Source of the DNA: Bacteroidota bacterium
GTDB taxonomy: Bacteria; Bacteroidota; Bacteroidia; Bacteroidales; VadinHA17
Length of the DNA: 38,648 nt
Direction: 5' to 3'
Assembly (NCBI GenBank): GCA_030596025.1
Contig: JAUVKW010000007.1
Location: 1-38,648 of the forward strand
The notes below the pieces were generated by a model that worked only from the letters and a program-made list of their open reading frames with translations, was not told the origin of the DNA and ran no database searches. The translations under genes were made by a program, and so were the position numbers. Position 1 is the first letter of the stretch; each line of letters begins with the position of its first letter. This document shows, one piece after another, positions 24,782 to 32,802 of the stretch.

Positions 24782-26161
24782 TCATTTCCATGTTTTACGA
24801 ATCGGATGAGCTTCAGTATTGAAAATCATAGCCTCCCAGTCAATTGTTTCAGAAGGAGCAAATAAGAGGTATAGATATTTCAAGGTTTCAGCCAGGAAGA
24901 AACTTTCCATTTCATCCCCTTTCTCTTTTGTGATTACGCTTTTAAGCATGGCATACCCTTTTTCTGTCTTACAATGCTTAGTTAATGAATTCAGATACAC
25001 CTTCCCCATTTCCAGATAAACCTTATCATGGGTAAAATGATATAAATAGAAGGCAGATTCTATATTTTCAGGCCTTAATAAGTAGGCAGGGTAAACCACT
25101 TCCATTTTGACATAATCTATCTGTTCAGGTTCAATGCTCCATTTCTCCCACATCTTGAAACAATTCTCCTGTAAGGCCACCGCCCGGTCAATCTTATTGT
25201 CCAGTGCCAGTACAGCAGGAAAAAACGCATCAAGGGCTCCAAACCTGCTTGAAACACGCTCTCCTGTATTCATATCTGCCTGGCCATACCATAAACCTGA
25301 ATCTGTACTATCAGCAAGGTATTTATCTATAGCTAAAATGCTTGTTTCCCACATAGAATAAAAATCAGGGTCATCAAATAAGAGCCATGATTTAAGAAGA
25401 TATTCATAATAAGAGTCAATTCTACCTCCCAGATGGCAAATACTATTGGTCCATTCGCCTGTTTCTACATTGATTTCCTCCCCTACAAGCCCAATGTCTG
25501 ACTGCCTTGCATAGAGCTCCATAACCGCTCTTTTTGCCTTGTCGTAGTAAACAGGATTCCCGGTTAATTTAGTTAAAGAACCAAACTCCAGCATAAGTGT
25601 ACCTGTTTCTGCAGGATTACTGATATTACCTCTTGTTTGACCTGTCTTCAGATTTACTCCCCAGTATGGCATTCCGGTTGGAGAATCAAAAACAGGCAAA
25701 AGCCTGTCGGCAAGATCCACTGCCAGATTTAAAAATGCAGTATCTCCATCCAGCTGGTATGCTGATATCAATCCGCCCAGCATGCGGATAGTGATCTCAA
25801 AATTCTGGACCACAATATCCCTGTCAAAATCAAGAGAGTCGAGTATCAGTGCTTTTGCTTCCCTGGCTTCTTCTGTAAGTCCCATGAGAATCATAGTATC
25901 AAAGGCATCCAGAGGAGTCATGACAAATGATCTGGAATACCAGTTATGACCTGTCCCGGATAAAGGTTTCAAGGCATCATAGCCTTTTGCATATTTCATA
26001 TAGGAACCCCAGGCATGTCTGAATTCAGTTTTAACCTGTTCAGCTAACAGGCTTGTCTCCTCTTGAGTTTCTTTAAAAGACTTATCCCTTTGCACACGAT
26101 TACATGATATACTCAATAGTACAAACGGGATAATCCAAAACAAATGTATTTTTTTACTCAT
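24782..26161 (-). CDS. GH47 family alpha-1,2-mannosidase, lipoprotein
   Basis: A predicted exo-alpha-1,2-mannosidase of glycoside hydrolase family 47, best known from eukaryotic N-glycan trimming and rare in bacteria. The lipobox LLSISC gives a lipid-anchored Cys at residue 20. The (alpha/alpha)7-barrel signatures are all visible: NFEITIRMLGGLISAY (acid E122), HLGGRIDSYYEYLLK (D249), YLLRPENIESAFYLY (E365) and FNTEAHP (calcium-binding T449). All catalytic positions are kept, so activity is likely. The 459-residue length is normal for the catalytic domain. It is not part of a visible SusC/SusD polysaccharide locus; neighbours are a phosphatase and an AEC transporter. Confidence 0.92.
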   Translation of the reverse strand: MSKKIHLFWIIPFVLLSISCNRVQRDKSFKETQEETSLLAEQVKTEFRHAWGSYMKYAKGYDALKPLSGTGHNWYSRSFVMTPLDAFDTMILMGLTEEAREAKALILDSLDFDRDIVVQNFEITIRMLGGLISAYQLDGDTAFLNLAVDLADRLLPVFDSPTGMPYWGVNLKTGQTRGNISNPAETGTLMLEFGSLTKLTGNPVYYDKAKRAVMELYARQSDIGLVGEEINVETGEWTNSICHLGGRIDSYYEYLLKSWLLFDDPDFYSMWETSILAIDKYLADSTDSGLWYGQADMNTGERVSSRFGALDAFFPAVLALDNKIDRAVALQENCFKMWEKWSIEPEQIDYVKMEVVYPAYLLRPENIESAFYLYHFTHDKVYLEMGKVYLNSLTKHCKTEKGYAMLKSVITKEKGDEMESFFLAETLKYLYLLFAPSETIDWEAMIFNTEAHPIRKTWK

Positions 26162-26245
26162 GGCTAAAGTTGATTAAGAACCTCAAACTTGCGTATTTAC
26201 AATATTTTTCTGCATTGTTCAAGGTAGTATTTAAATGAATTATTA

Positions 26246-27202
26246 TCAAATATAGTGTTTGAGAACAAAAAAGATTGCAGGAAGACTAAGAATACTCAGG
26301 AGTGTTGTAATAAAAACATTTTGAGTGGCCATTTCATCATCTGCACCATATACTTTTGCCAGCACTACAATATTTGCCATACAGGGCATAGCAGACTCCA
26401 GTAGTATCACCATAACTGCAAGTTTGTCCTGTGGAAATGAGAATAACTGTTCCAGTCCCTTATACATCAATAAACCCATTAGCGGGATCATAATTAATTT
26501 ATTCCATGCCAGCAGATATGACTGAAGTGAAAATATAGCCTGCTTCCAGCTTACTCCTGCCAACATAGCCCCGATATATAACATTGAAAGATAAATAGTT
26601 GTTTTTCCCAATCCTCCCAGAGAGCTTTCAATCACAGATGGAAGACGAAGGGAGAAAGTCAACATCATGAATCCAATGGCAAATGCCAGGGTATTGATAT
26701 TCAGTAATTTATTAATCCCATAAAACCCGGAAGTGCCTTTGCTTCCCTGCAGGGTAGAAATACCAAAGGTCCACATTACAGAACTACTCACAAGATAATA
26801 CAACATGGCATAATACAATGCCTCTCCACCGGGGAACAAGGCATTGATAAGGGGGAATCCCAGGTAAACGATATTTCCGAACATAGTATGAACAAGATGC
26901 ACTGATGATGATTTTGGTGGAAGTTTGGTTAGTCTCGACGACAAAAAGCCGGTAAGTCCCATAAAAGCCACCATAAGAAGGGCAAAAAGAAGGGTAAATA
27001 CACTATTCTTAAGTAAGGAAACACTTACATCCATTCCGGATATTCCTGTAAGAACAAGCAATGGTAAGGTAATATTGATAATAATCTTTGCCAGGCCATC
27101 TTTTACAGGACCTGCAATAATTCCGGTTTTAGACGCAATTATTCCAATCAGGACAAGGATACCCAGGATTGCAATCTGATCTATAATGATTCCGAATTCC
27201 AT
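26246..27202 (-). CDS. AEC (auxin efflux carrier) family transporter
   Basis: An inner-membrane transporter of the AEC family. Bacterial members move malonate, malate or related small organic anions, but the substrate here cannot be told. The 318 residues contain about ten hydrophobic segments in two five-helix halves. Family-like parts include MEFGIIIDQIAILGILVLIG, SKTGIIAGPVKDGLAKIIIN with the conserved NITLP following, and the late VILLESAMPCMANIVVLAKV. The ORF-track start at 27250 is TTG; the ATG at 27202 begins right before the first helix and is preferred. It ends 85 bp upstream of the GH47 gene, on the same strand. Confidence 0.88.
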   Translation of the reverse strand: MEFGIIIDQIAILGILVLIGIIASKTGIIAGPVKDGLAKIIINITLPLLVLTGISGMDVSVSLLKNSVFTLLFALLMVAFMGLTGFLSSRLTKLPPKSSSVHLVHTMFGNIVYLGFPLINALFPGGEALYYAMLYYLVSSSVMWTFGISTLQGSKGTSGFYGINKLLNINTLAFAIGFMMLTFSLRLPSVIESSLGGLGKTTIYLSMLYIGAMLAGVSWKQAIFSLQSYLLAWNKLIMIPLMGLLMYKGLEQLFSFPQDKLAVMVILLESAMPCMANIVVLAKVYGADDEMATQNVFITTLLSILSLPAIFFVLKHYI

Positions 27203-27354
27203 AATTTGATTGTCAAAACTAATGAAATTCCATGGATACCATGCCACCAATTATAAACTTCTGATTCACTCCCGGTTTAAAATCTTAATTTTCCCCAAAG
27301 CCCTTTGCACAAGTACCACTGACAAAGCCAGAGGGTCGTGCATCTGTGACCTCT

Positions 27355-27440
27355 TATCTTTGCAGTTCTTTACGTCTTCTCTGCGCTTTTTTTGCGTAAC
27401 AGCTCTTTAGTTCGTTGATAGGAATAATTTTGTAATTTTG
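27355..27440 (+). promoter_or_regulatory. Two candidate promoters upstream of the TonB-like gene
   Basis: TATCTTTG at 27355-27362 and TAATTTTG at 27433-27440 both fit the Bacteroidota -7 TAnnTTTG element. The second ends 5 bp before the ATG at 27446, implying a nearly leaderless transcript. The 27203-27445 gap holds nothing else recognisable. Confidence 0.5.
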
Positions 27441-27445
27441 CAGCC

Positions 27446-28186
27446 ATGAGAGTATCATTCTATCAGAGAAATATCTATGGAATACTGGGAACAATAATCG
27501 TACACCTGGTACTCGGTATTTTATTTATGTTGATCACTCTCACTTCTGACAGGAGGAATATGGAACCATATATTTTAATTGACTTGAGGCCTTCAGATGA
27601 GGAACTCCTGGAAAAACTATCTGAAATTGATATTCCAAATGAAGAACTAAATAAAACACCAGAGGAATACCTGGACATTGCTGTGAATTTATCAGAAATG
27701 GCTAATGAGGAATTTGATCTTGAGGAATACCTTGACCAAATTAAAAATGAAATGATATCGGATGGAGAGCTTGATGAAAATAATTTCATTGATCAATGGA
27801 AACAGCGTGCTGAAGAAGATGCAGCCCTTGAATATATTGAAAATAGCACTCTTGAGGATGATGAAAATAAGAAATCCCTTTCTGAAGAGATGGCAGCAAA
27901 TTACCGGGGGCCAACACGTGTGTTTTATGATTTAAAGGATAGAACACATAAGAAACTACCTCTCCCTATTTATAAATGTCAAAGTGGAGGGAAAGTGGTT
28001 ATGGAAATTATAGTTAGTTCTGATGGCAGGGTAATAAGTGCCAATGTACTTCACGAAGAATCTTCAACAGATGATAATTGTTTATACGAGTCAGCACTAA
28101 AAACGGCACTAAAATCCAGATTTAATTCAATTTCAGCCTCCATTCAGCAAAAAGGAAGCCTGACATACATTTTTGCTGCCCAATAA
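27446..28186 (+). CDS. TonB-like protein with acidic linker
   Basis: A membrane-anchored protein with a TonB-like C-terminal domain. One membrane helix lies at residues ~11-31 (GILGTIIVHLVLGILFML), a typical TonB anchor. The linker (~40-150) is strongly acidic, rich in Glu/Asp with few prolines, quite unlike the Pro/Lys-rich spacer of classical TonB. Residues ~155-246 carry the C-terminal pattern: FYDLKDRTHKKLPLPIYKCQ, GGKVVMEIIVSSDGRVISAN, a conserved Cys and a YIFAAQ end. It may energise an outer-membrane receptor, but no ExbBD or TonB-dependent receptor is nearby. Similar proteins are common in Bacteroidota and poorly characterised. Confidence 0.83.
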   Translation: MRVSFYQRNIYGILGTIIVHLVLGILFMLITLTSDRRNMEPYILIDLRPSDEELLEKLSEIDIPNEELNKTPEEYLDIAVNLSEMANEEFDLEEYLDQIKNEMISDGELDENNFIDQWKQRAEEDAALEYIENSTLEDDENKKSLSEEMAANYRGPTRVFYDLKDRTHKKLPLPIYKCQSGGKVVMEIIVSSDGRVISANVLHEESSTDDNCLYESALKTALKSRFNSISASIQQKGSLTYIFAAQ

Positions 28187-28273
28187 TTATTTGCTTTTCT
28201 CGTATTGATAAATTCTGCAGGATAAATGAAAAAAATATTTCAAAATATGGTGTACTCTGATAATAATAAACTC

Positions 28274-28397
28274 CAAATCTCAATTTCCAAATTCCAAATA
28301 AATCACAACATCCAATTTTCAAACTTCATACACCAGCAGCTACAGAGTTTGGTTATTAGATTTTGGTTATTGATTATTATTTGAATTTTGTGATTTG
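28274..28397. repeat. AT-rich inverted-repeat element
   Basis: Two ~51-bp arms (28274-28324 and 28347-28397) are roughly 60% complementary, with matching ends (CAAATC...AAAC against GTTT...GATTTG) and a 22-nt loop. It resembles AT-rich inverted repeats dispersed in many bacterial genomes. It lies in the 28187-28459 gap between two convergent genes and may act as a bidirectional transcription end. Confidence 0.6.
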
Positions 28398-28459
28398 TAT
28401 ATTAGGATTTCAGGATATACTCTCCAATTCTCACTCTTGCTACTACTTTATGCCCTTTT

Positions 28460-29176
28460 CTACCTGCTGGAAAGGTGAATTTCTTCATCAAAAGTACTCT
28501 TAATGCTTTTGTTCTTAATGTTCCAGGAAAGAGAGATATAATATAATTTCACATCAAAATCACTATATATCTTACCATTGGTGGCATGCGTATAATCCTG
28601 ATTCATATAGTTTTTCATGTAATACTTAAACTTAACATTAAAGCCCCCAGGAAATTGTAAACCAACAAAAAGGGAGGGCATCAAGGCATTCACTCTCTGA
28701 CTGAACCAATCTGAATATTTAATTTTGGTTCCACTTCTGCTGCCATCACCATCTACCCAGGACTTTTCTTTATAATGAAACAACCATTCATACTCCCCTC
28801 CTCCAAAAACATAAAACTGGTTATCAAAAGATCCTAATTTTATTGCAAGGGGAATACCAAGATTATAGGTTCTCCTGATTGTTTTCACAGGTAAATTAGA
28901 ATCAAAATCTACTTCATTTGTAATAAATCCAACATTTCTTAGAGCAAGACCCGAGTAAACCCCAATATTATCAGTAAAATCCATATGCACATAAGATCCA
29001 AGATGCAAAAACACTGTCCATCGAAGGTTGGTAGGAACATCCCCATTATGGTCCAGTTCACTCATCTGGAATATCATCTCCCCACCACTTGTAGTGTAAA
29101 CACTTTTCTGTGCCCTAATAAACTGAAAAGAGGCACCAATAATCATTGCTATTGAAAGAATAATAATTTTTTTCAT
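28460..29176 (-). CDS. Outer-membrane beta-barrel-like protein
   Basis: A predicted small outer-membrane barrel of unknown function. The signal peptide is MKKIIILSIAMIIGASFQFI, ending near residues 20-22 at RAQ. The rest shows alternating hydrophobic strands (LGSYVHMDFTDNIGVYSGLA, FYVFGGGEYEWLFHYKEKSW, MPSLFVGLQFPGGFNVKFKY), typical of porin-like folds of about eight strands. The usual C-terminal aromatic is replaced by a charged tail ending EEIHLSSR. The ORF track starts at TTG 29185; the ATG at 29176 gives the proper signal peptide. It is convergent with the TonB-like gene. Confidence 0.78.
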   Translation of the reverse strand: MKKIIILSIAMIIGASFQFIRAQKSVYTTSGGEMIFQMSELDHNGDVPTNLRWTVFLHLGSYVHMDFTDNIGVYSGLALRNVGFITNEVDFDSNLPVKTIRRTYNLGIPLAIKLGSFDNQFYVFGGGEYEWLFHYKEKSWVDGDGSRSGTKIKYSDWFSQRVNALMPSLFVGLQFPGGFNVKFKYYMKNYMNQDYTHATNGKIYSDFDVKLYYISLSWNIKNKSIKSTFDEEIHLSSR

Positions 29177-29338
29177 CTGTTGCAAGTAATTTTGTTAATA
29201 GTTAGATTCGTTATGATTGAATTTATCATTCAAGTCGCAAGATATTATAATATTTCCAATAAAATAAACAGAAGACCTATTATCTCCCAGTCACCAGCAC
29301 CATAATCATTAATAAAAATCAGCTTTACAGACAATACA

Positions 29339-29760
29339 CTAAAATAAACCCTGCTGTTTATAATTAAAAGCTTGAATAAGTTTTGGAGTATTTTTATCAA
29401 CTCCCTTTTTTGATATTAATGGGGATATACAATAAGCCTCCATCAAATTCTGAGGGTATGGCTCCAATAATTGAAGCACCTGGTTTATTGGCTGATCCAA
29501 ATCAAGCCATTTCTTTTCATCCTCAATGGATAAGATAGCAGGCATTCTTTTTTTTGAATTGTGAATTGTTTCCATCAGGGGAAACCCCAATTGAAAAGAA
29601 ATATCGATGAGCTATCCTGAGAATGAATCAGAGGCAATTTGGGTAATTCAAATGCGTGATAATAGTAGCCTGGCCTGTAGGAATCGGGTTCATTTAGGAC
29701 CGCCCCAAATCTATTCTCCATTTCCTCTTTTACAATATTTACATTTACTGTAAAACACAT
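29339..29760 (-). pseudogene. SRAP/HMCES (YedK, DUF159) gene with internal deletion and frameshift
   Basis: SRAP proteins shield abasic sites in single-stranded DNA by linking through Cys2. Here the N-terminal half is recognisable (MCFTVNVNIVKEEMENRFGA with Cys2 kept; YYYHAFELPKLPLI; FLFNWGFP). The C-terminal part appears in another frame: METIHNSKKRMPAILSIEDE, then KKWLDL and LLEPYP. About 100 residues normally between these parts, including the second catalytic Glu and most of the binding groove, are missing. The two parts meet near 29578-29588 at the palindrome GGGGTTTCCCC, where the first frame runs into TGA. The ORF track lists it as two ORFs (29575-29760 and 29339-29590). It must be inactive. 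Confidence 0.82.
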
Positions 29761-30360
29761 GTTTGTTTTGCTTACTTAAAAGTGAAGAACCAGGATATAA
29801 AGATAAAAGATTCAGCAGTAAGTATAAAAAAACAAAAATGGGAAACCATTCTTGCGAATTGCTTCCCATCTTCACCTTATAATGCCCGTAGACTTTATTC
29901 AGTGCCAGGTTACAGTTATTCTGACTTCAGCTTCTGGTTGGTTTCCCGAAGGATTCTTCCCTTTGGCTTCTGGACTTCCGGCTTTCGAGTCTTACGAAAC
30001 TTATACCTTCTGCCCTGACTTCAGGCCCCGTCCGTCTCTGAACCTTGCGAAACAGTGACTTAGAGTTTGAATTTAGTTGGGATTTACCGTTTCCGGATCC
30101 TCCTTCCTGCCTTCACCTGTGAAACCTGCCCTCTGCATCAGTACTTCCAATCTTTTTCGGTCTGCACCGGTCCTTTTTCGTTTCCATCCTTGCGAATTTC
30201 CATTCTAAACTTCCTTGCTTTCTTCAAGCTGGTACAGATGAAGCCGATCTTCCGATCTTTTGGCTTACGAGAGGTTGAATTGGTCTGATTTCCTAAGAAA
30301 CCTTTCTTCTCCGACTTAAGACTTCACATCAGTCTTTTATCTCTCACCTGATGAATCAAA
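29761..30360. other. Gene-free C/T-rich stretch
   Basis: No credible gene is seen. The plus-strand ORFs here (78, 68 and 73 aa) are Phe/Ser/Leu/Pro-biased shadows of pyrimidine-rich DNA with recurring words such as CTTGCGAA. It could be a decayed gene or repeat field. It leads into the origin-like region to the right. Confidence 0.5.
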
Positions 30361-30369
30361 AATACAACT

Positions 30370-30611
30370 GAAATTATCCCTGTGCAAACATTTTTGGTTT
30401 TCGATATCCACAACATATACACATAAGTTATTAACAATTGTTAATAAGTTAAGATCTTTAAAAATGCACGAAGAATTTACCTGCTATTGCTTATCACAAA
30501 GCTGTTCATAATGAATATTTTCTGTGTTATGCAATATAGACTTCAGAAAAATAAAACCTATTTATTCCAAATGAAAATCATAAATTGTATTAATTAATAA
30601 TATTATATTTG
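30370..30611. other. Candidate replication origin: DnaA-box-like cluster and 20-bp palindrome
   Basis: The stretch carries ATATCCACA (30404), one mismatch from the TTATCCACA DnaA box, ATATACACA (30415; two mismatches), and a perfect 20-bp palindrome (30428-30447) made of two facing nonamers TTATTAACA and TGTTAATAA. TTATCACAA follows at 30491. A GATCTTTAAAAA string, like oriC unwinding repeats, lies at 30453, and A+T-rich DNA continues to 30611. Genes to the left are mostly on the minus strand and genes just to the right on plus. No dnaA gene is in the window. An ordinary regulatory region is the alternative. Confidence 0.35.
30585..30611 (+). promoter_or_regulatory. Candidate promoter for the acyl-CoA carboxylase operon
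   Basis: TTG at 30585, a 16-nt spacer and TATATTTG at 30604-30611 match the Bacteroidota promoter pattern, 22 bp before the biotin carboxylase ATG. Confidence 0.5.
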
Positions 30612-30633
30612 AAAAAAATCAAGAGCGGGTATC

Positions 30634-32190
30634 ATGATTAAAAAAGTACTGATTGCGAACCGCGGAGAGATTGCTGTACGTGTTATAAGGTCGTGCCGGG
30701 AAATGGGAATTACAACGGTTGCAGTTTACTCCGATTCTGACAGAGCAGCCCTTCATGTTCGTTACGCAGATGAGGCCTATTACCTGGGCCCATCTCCTTC
30801 CAATGAGAGTTATCTTGTAATTGACAAGGTTCTGGATGTTGCAAAAAGATCGGGGGCTGATGCTATTCATCCTGGTTATGGTTTTCTGTCTGAAAATGCT
30901 GAATTTGCTGAAAGAATAGCAAAGGCAGGATTGGTTTTTATTGGACCACCGGCCAATGCCATTCGGACTATGGGAGATAAGATCACTGCAAGACGAACTA
31001 TGGTCAACGCCAGGGTTCCTGTTGTTCCCGGGACCAAAGAAAAAATCGTCGGCAATAGCCAAATTATAAAAAAGGGAAAAGAAATTGGTTTTCCTATTAT
31101 GGTTAAAGCATCAGCAGGTGGTGGCGGAAAAGGAATGAGGCTTGTAAAAACTGAAGAAGAATTACTTCCTGCTTTCCAGGGTGCTCAATCTGAAGCTAAA
31201 GCCTCTTTCGGCGATGATTCAGTATATATGGAGAAGTATATTGAATCTCCACATCATATTGAATTCCAAATTCTGGCAGATAAGCATGGAAATGCCATTC
31301 ATCTTTGTGAAAGAGAATGTTCAGTTCAGAGAAGGCACCAGAAGGTTGTAGAGGAAACTCCTTCTCCCCTGATGACAGCTAAAGTAAGAGAGGAAATGGG
31401 TAAATATGCTGTTGCTGCTGCACAGGCTGTTAATTATGAGGGTGCAGGAACCATTGAATTCCTCATGGACGATGATCTGAATTATTATTTCCTGGAAATG
31501 AATACAAGGCTTCAGGTTGAACACCCCATTACAGAAATGGTTACCGGTATAGATCTGGTAAAAGAGCAAATTCTTATTGCCTCTGGAAATAAACTCAGCT
31601 ATAAGCAGGAAGATATTAAACAAAACGGACATGCCATAGAGTGCCGCATTTATGCAGAAGACCCTGAAAATAATTTCATGCCCAGTCCAGGGCTTGTACA
31701 TAAAGTAACAGAACCCCAGGGTGCAGGAGTCAGAAATGACGGATATGTATATACAGGTTATGAGATTCCCCTGTTTTATGATCCAATGATCTCCAAGCTG
31801 GTTACCTGGGGAAAAGACCGCCAGGAAGCTATTGGAAGGATGAAAAGAGCGCTTGAAGAATATGTGATACTGGGAATTCGAACTTCAATACAGTTTTTAC
31901 ACAGGATCATGGAAACTCCGGACTTTGTAAATGGAAAATACAATACACATTTTATAGCTGATAATGAAGATTTTCTCTTCAAGTCTTGCTTTGAGGGAAG
32001 GGAAAATAAAAAAACTTCTTCGAAAGGAAGAAAAGAACTGGAAGATATCGTAATGGTCTGTGCCCTTCTTGAGTACAATCATGAACGCAAAATGTCTAAT
32101 GGAAAAACTGATCAAAATGGGTCCTCTTCCCCTGAGAAAAGCTCATGGAAAGAATTTGGCAGAAAAAAGAGTGCCGCTTCCCGACTATAA
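30634..32190 (+). CDS. Acyl-CoA carboxylase, biotin carboxylase subunit
   Basis: Carboxylates biotin on the carrier protein using ATP and bicarbonate. The 518 residues show the AccC/PccA order: VLIANRGEIAVRVIRSCREM at the N-terminus, the ATP-grasp glycine loop ASAGGGGKGMRLV near residue 165, and GTIEFLMDDD followed by LEMNTRLQVEHPITE near 290. The biotin carboxylase C-terminal domain begins near IECRIYAEDPENNFMPSPG. A ~60-residue charged Ser/Lys-rich tail ends the protein and does not carry biotin. The carrier and carboxyltransferase genes follow at once, so the enzyme is a three-gene acyl-CoA carboxylase, most likely propionyl-CoA carboxylase. Substrate is inferred. It starts at ATG after a good promoter. 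Confidence 0.94.
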   Translation: MIKKVLIANRGEIAVRVIRSCREMGITTVAVYSDSDRAALHVRYADEAYYLGPSPSNESYLVIDKVLDVAKRSGADAIHPGYGFLSENAEFAERIAKAGLVFIGPPANAIRTMGDKITARRTMVNARVPVVPGTKEKIVGNSQIIKKGKEIGFPIMVKASAGGGGKGMRLVKTEEELLPAFQGAQSEAKASFGDDSVYMEKYIESPHHIEFQILADKHGNAIHLCERECSVQRRHQKVVEETPSPLMTAKVREEMGKYAVAAAQAVNYEGAGTIEFLMDDDLNYYFLEMNTRLQVEHPITEMVTGIDLVKEQILIASGNKLSYKQEDIKQNGHAIECRIYAEDPENNFMPSPGLVHKVTEPQGAGVRNDGYVYTGYEIPLFYDPMISKLVTWGKDRQEAIGRMKRALEEYVILGIRTSIQFLHRIMETPDFVNGKYNTHFIADNEDFLFKSCFEGRENKKTSSKGRKELEDIVMVCALLEYNHERKMSNGKTDQNGSSSPEKSSWKEFGRKKSAASRL

Positions 32191-32217
32191 ACTTATTTAA
32201 GCCCTAATATTCTCACA

Positions 32218-32721
32218 ATGGAAATTCATTTAAATGATAGAATTGCTCAAGTCAATATACTTGACTTTGATGGCACTTATCTCAAAGCTGAAGTAGATGG
32301 AAAGATTTATGATCTTGACTATGCAAGGATTGGAGAGGGAACCTATTCATTTATTTTTGAAGGTAAAGCCATTGAACTGGAAATTTCAAAAACCGGTAAA
32401 CCCAAAGTATTTGAGATATTCAACAGCTGTCATATCTTCAGAACCGAGGTAGTTGATGCTGAAGCAAGGTATCAGAAAAACAGATCCCAGTCAGATGTAG
32501 ATTCTGATGAAACTACAATATCTTCTCCCATGCCGGGTAAAGTAGTGAAAATCCCGGTTAAGGAAGGAGATGAAGTTAAAGCAGGACAAATTCTTGTCAT
32601 TGTATCAGCCATGAAAATGGAAAGCGAATATAAAGCAAAGAAAGATGGAGTTGTAAAAGAAATTCTTGTTTCTGAAGACGATACAATTGACGGAGACCAG
32701 GTATTAATTGTTCTTGATTAG
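32218..32721 (+). CDS. Acyl-CoA carboxylase, biotin carrier subunit
   Basis: The swinging-arm protein of the carboxylase. The C-terminal ~75 residues form a biotinyl domain with SSPMPGKVVKIPVKEGDEVK and the biotin-attachment motif VSAMKMESEY, whose Lys lies near residue 140. The N-terminal ~90 residues (VNILDFDGTYLKAEVDGKIY and onward) match the separate domain found in Bacteroidota carriers. A short acidic Ser/Asp-rich linker joins them. The 167-residue length is usual. It lies 27 bp after the biotin carboxylase gene and ~80 bp before the carboxyltransferase gene. Confidence 0.93.
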   Translation: MEIHLNDRIAQVNILDFDGTYLKAEVDGKIYDLDYARIGEGTYSFIFEGKAIELEISKTGKPKVFEIFNSCHIFRTEVVDAEARYQKNRSQSDVDSDETTISSPMPGKVVKIPVKEGDEVKAGQILVIVSAMKMESEYKAKKDGVVKEILVSEDDTIDGDQVLIVLD

Positions 32722-32802
32722 TTCTTTTAAACATAAGTATCAGGAATACAATGCTCATCTGCCAGAAACAAACTAACCCAAACCATTTATTATCAAAATA
32801 TT

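Noticed and set aside
29782-30288. Three plus-strand ORFs (78, 68, 73 aa) in the gene-free stretch
   Set aside because: Overlapping, Phe/Ser/Pro-biased products of C/T-rich DNA with no start signals or recognisable domain.
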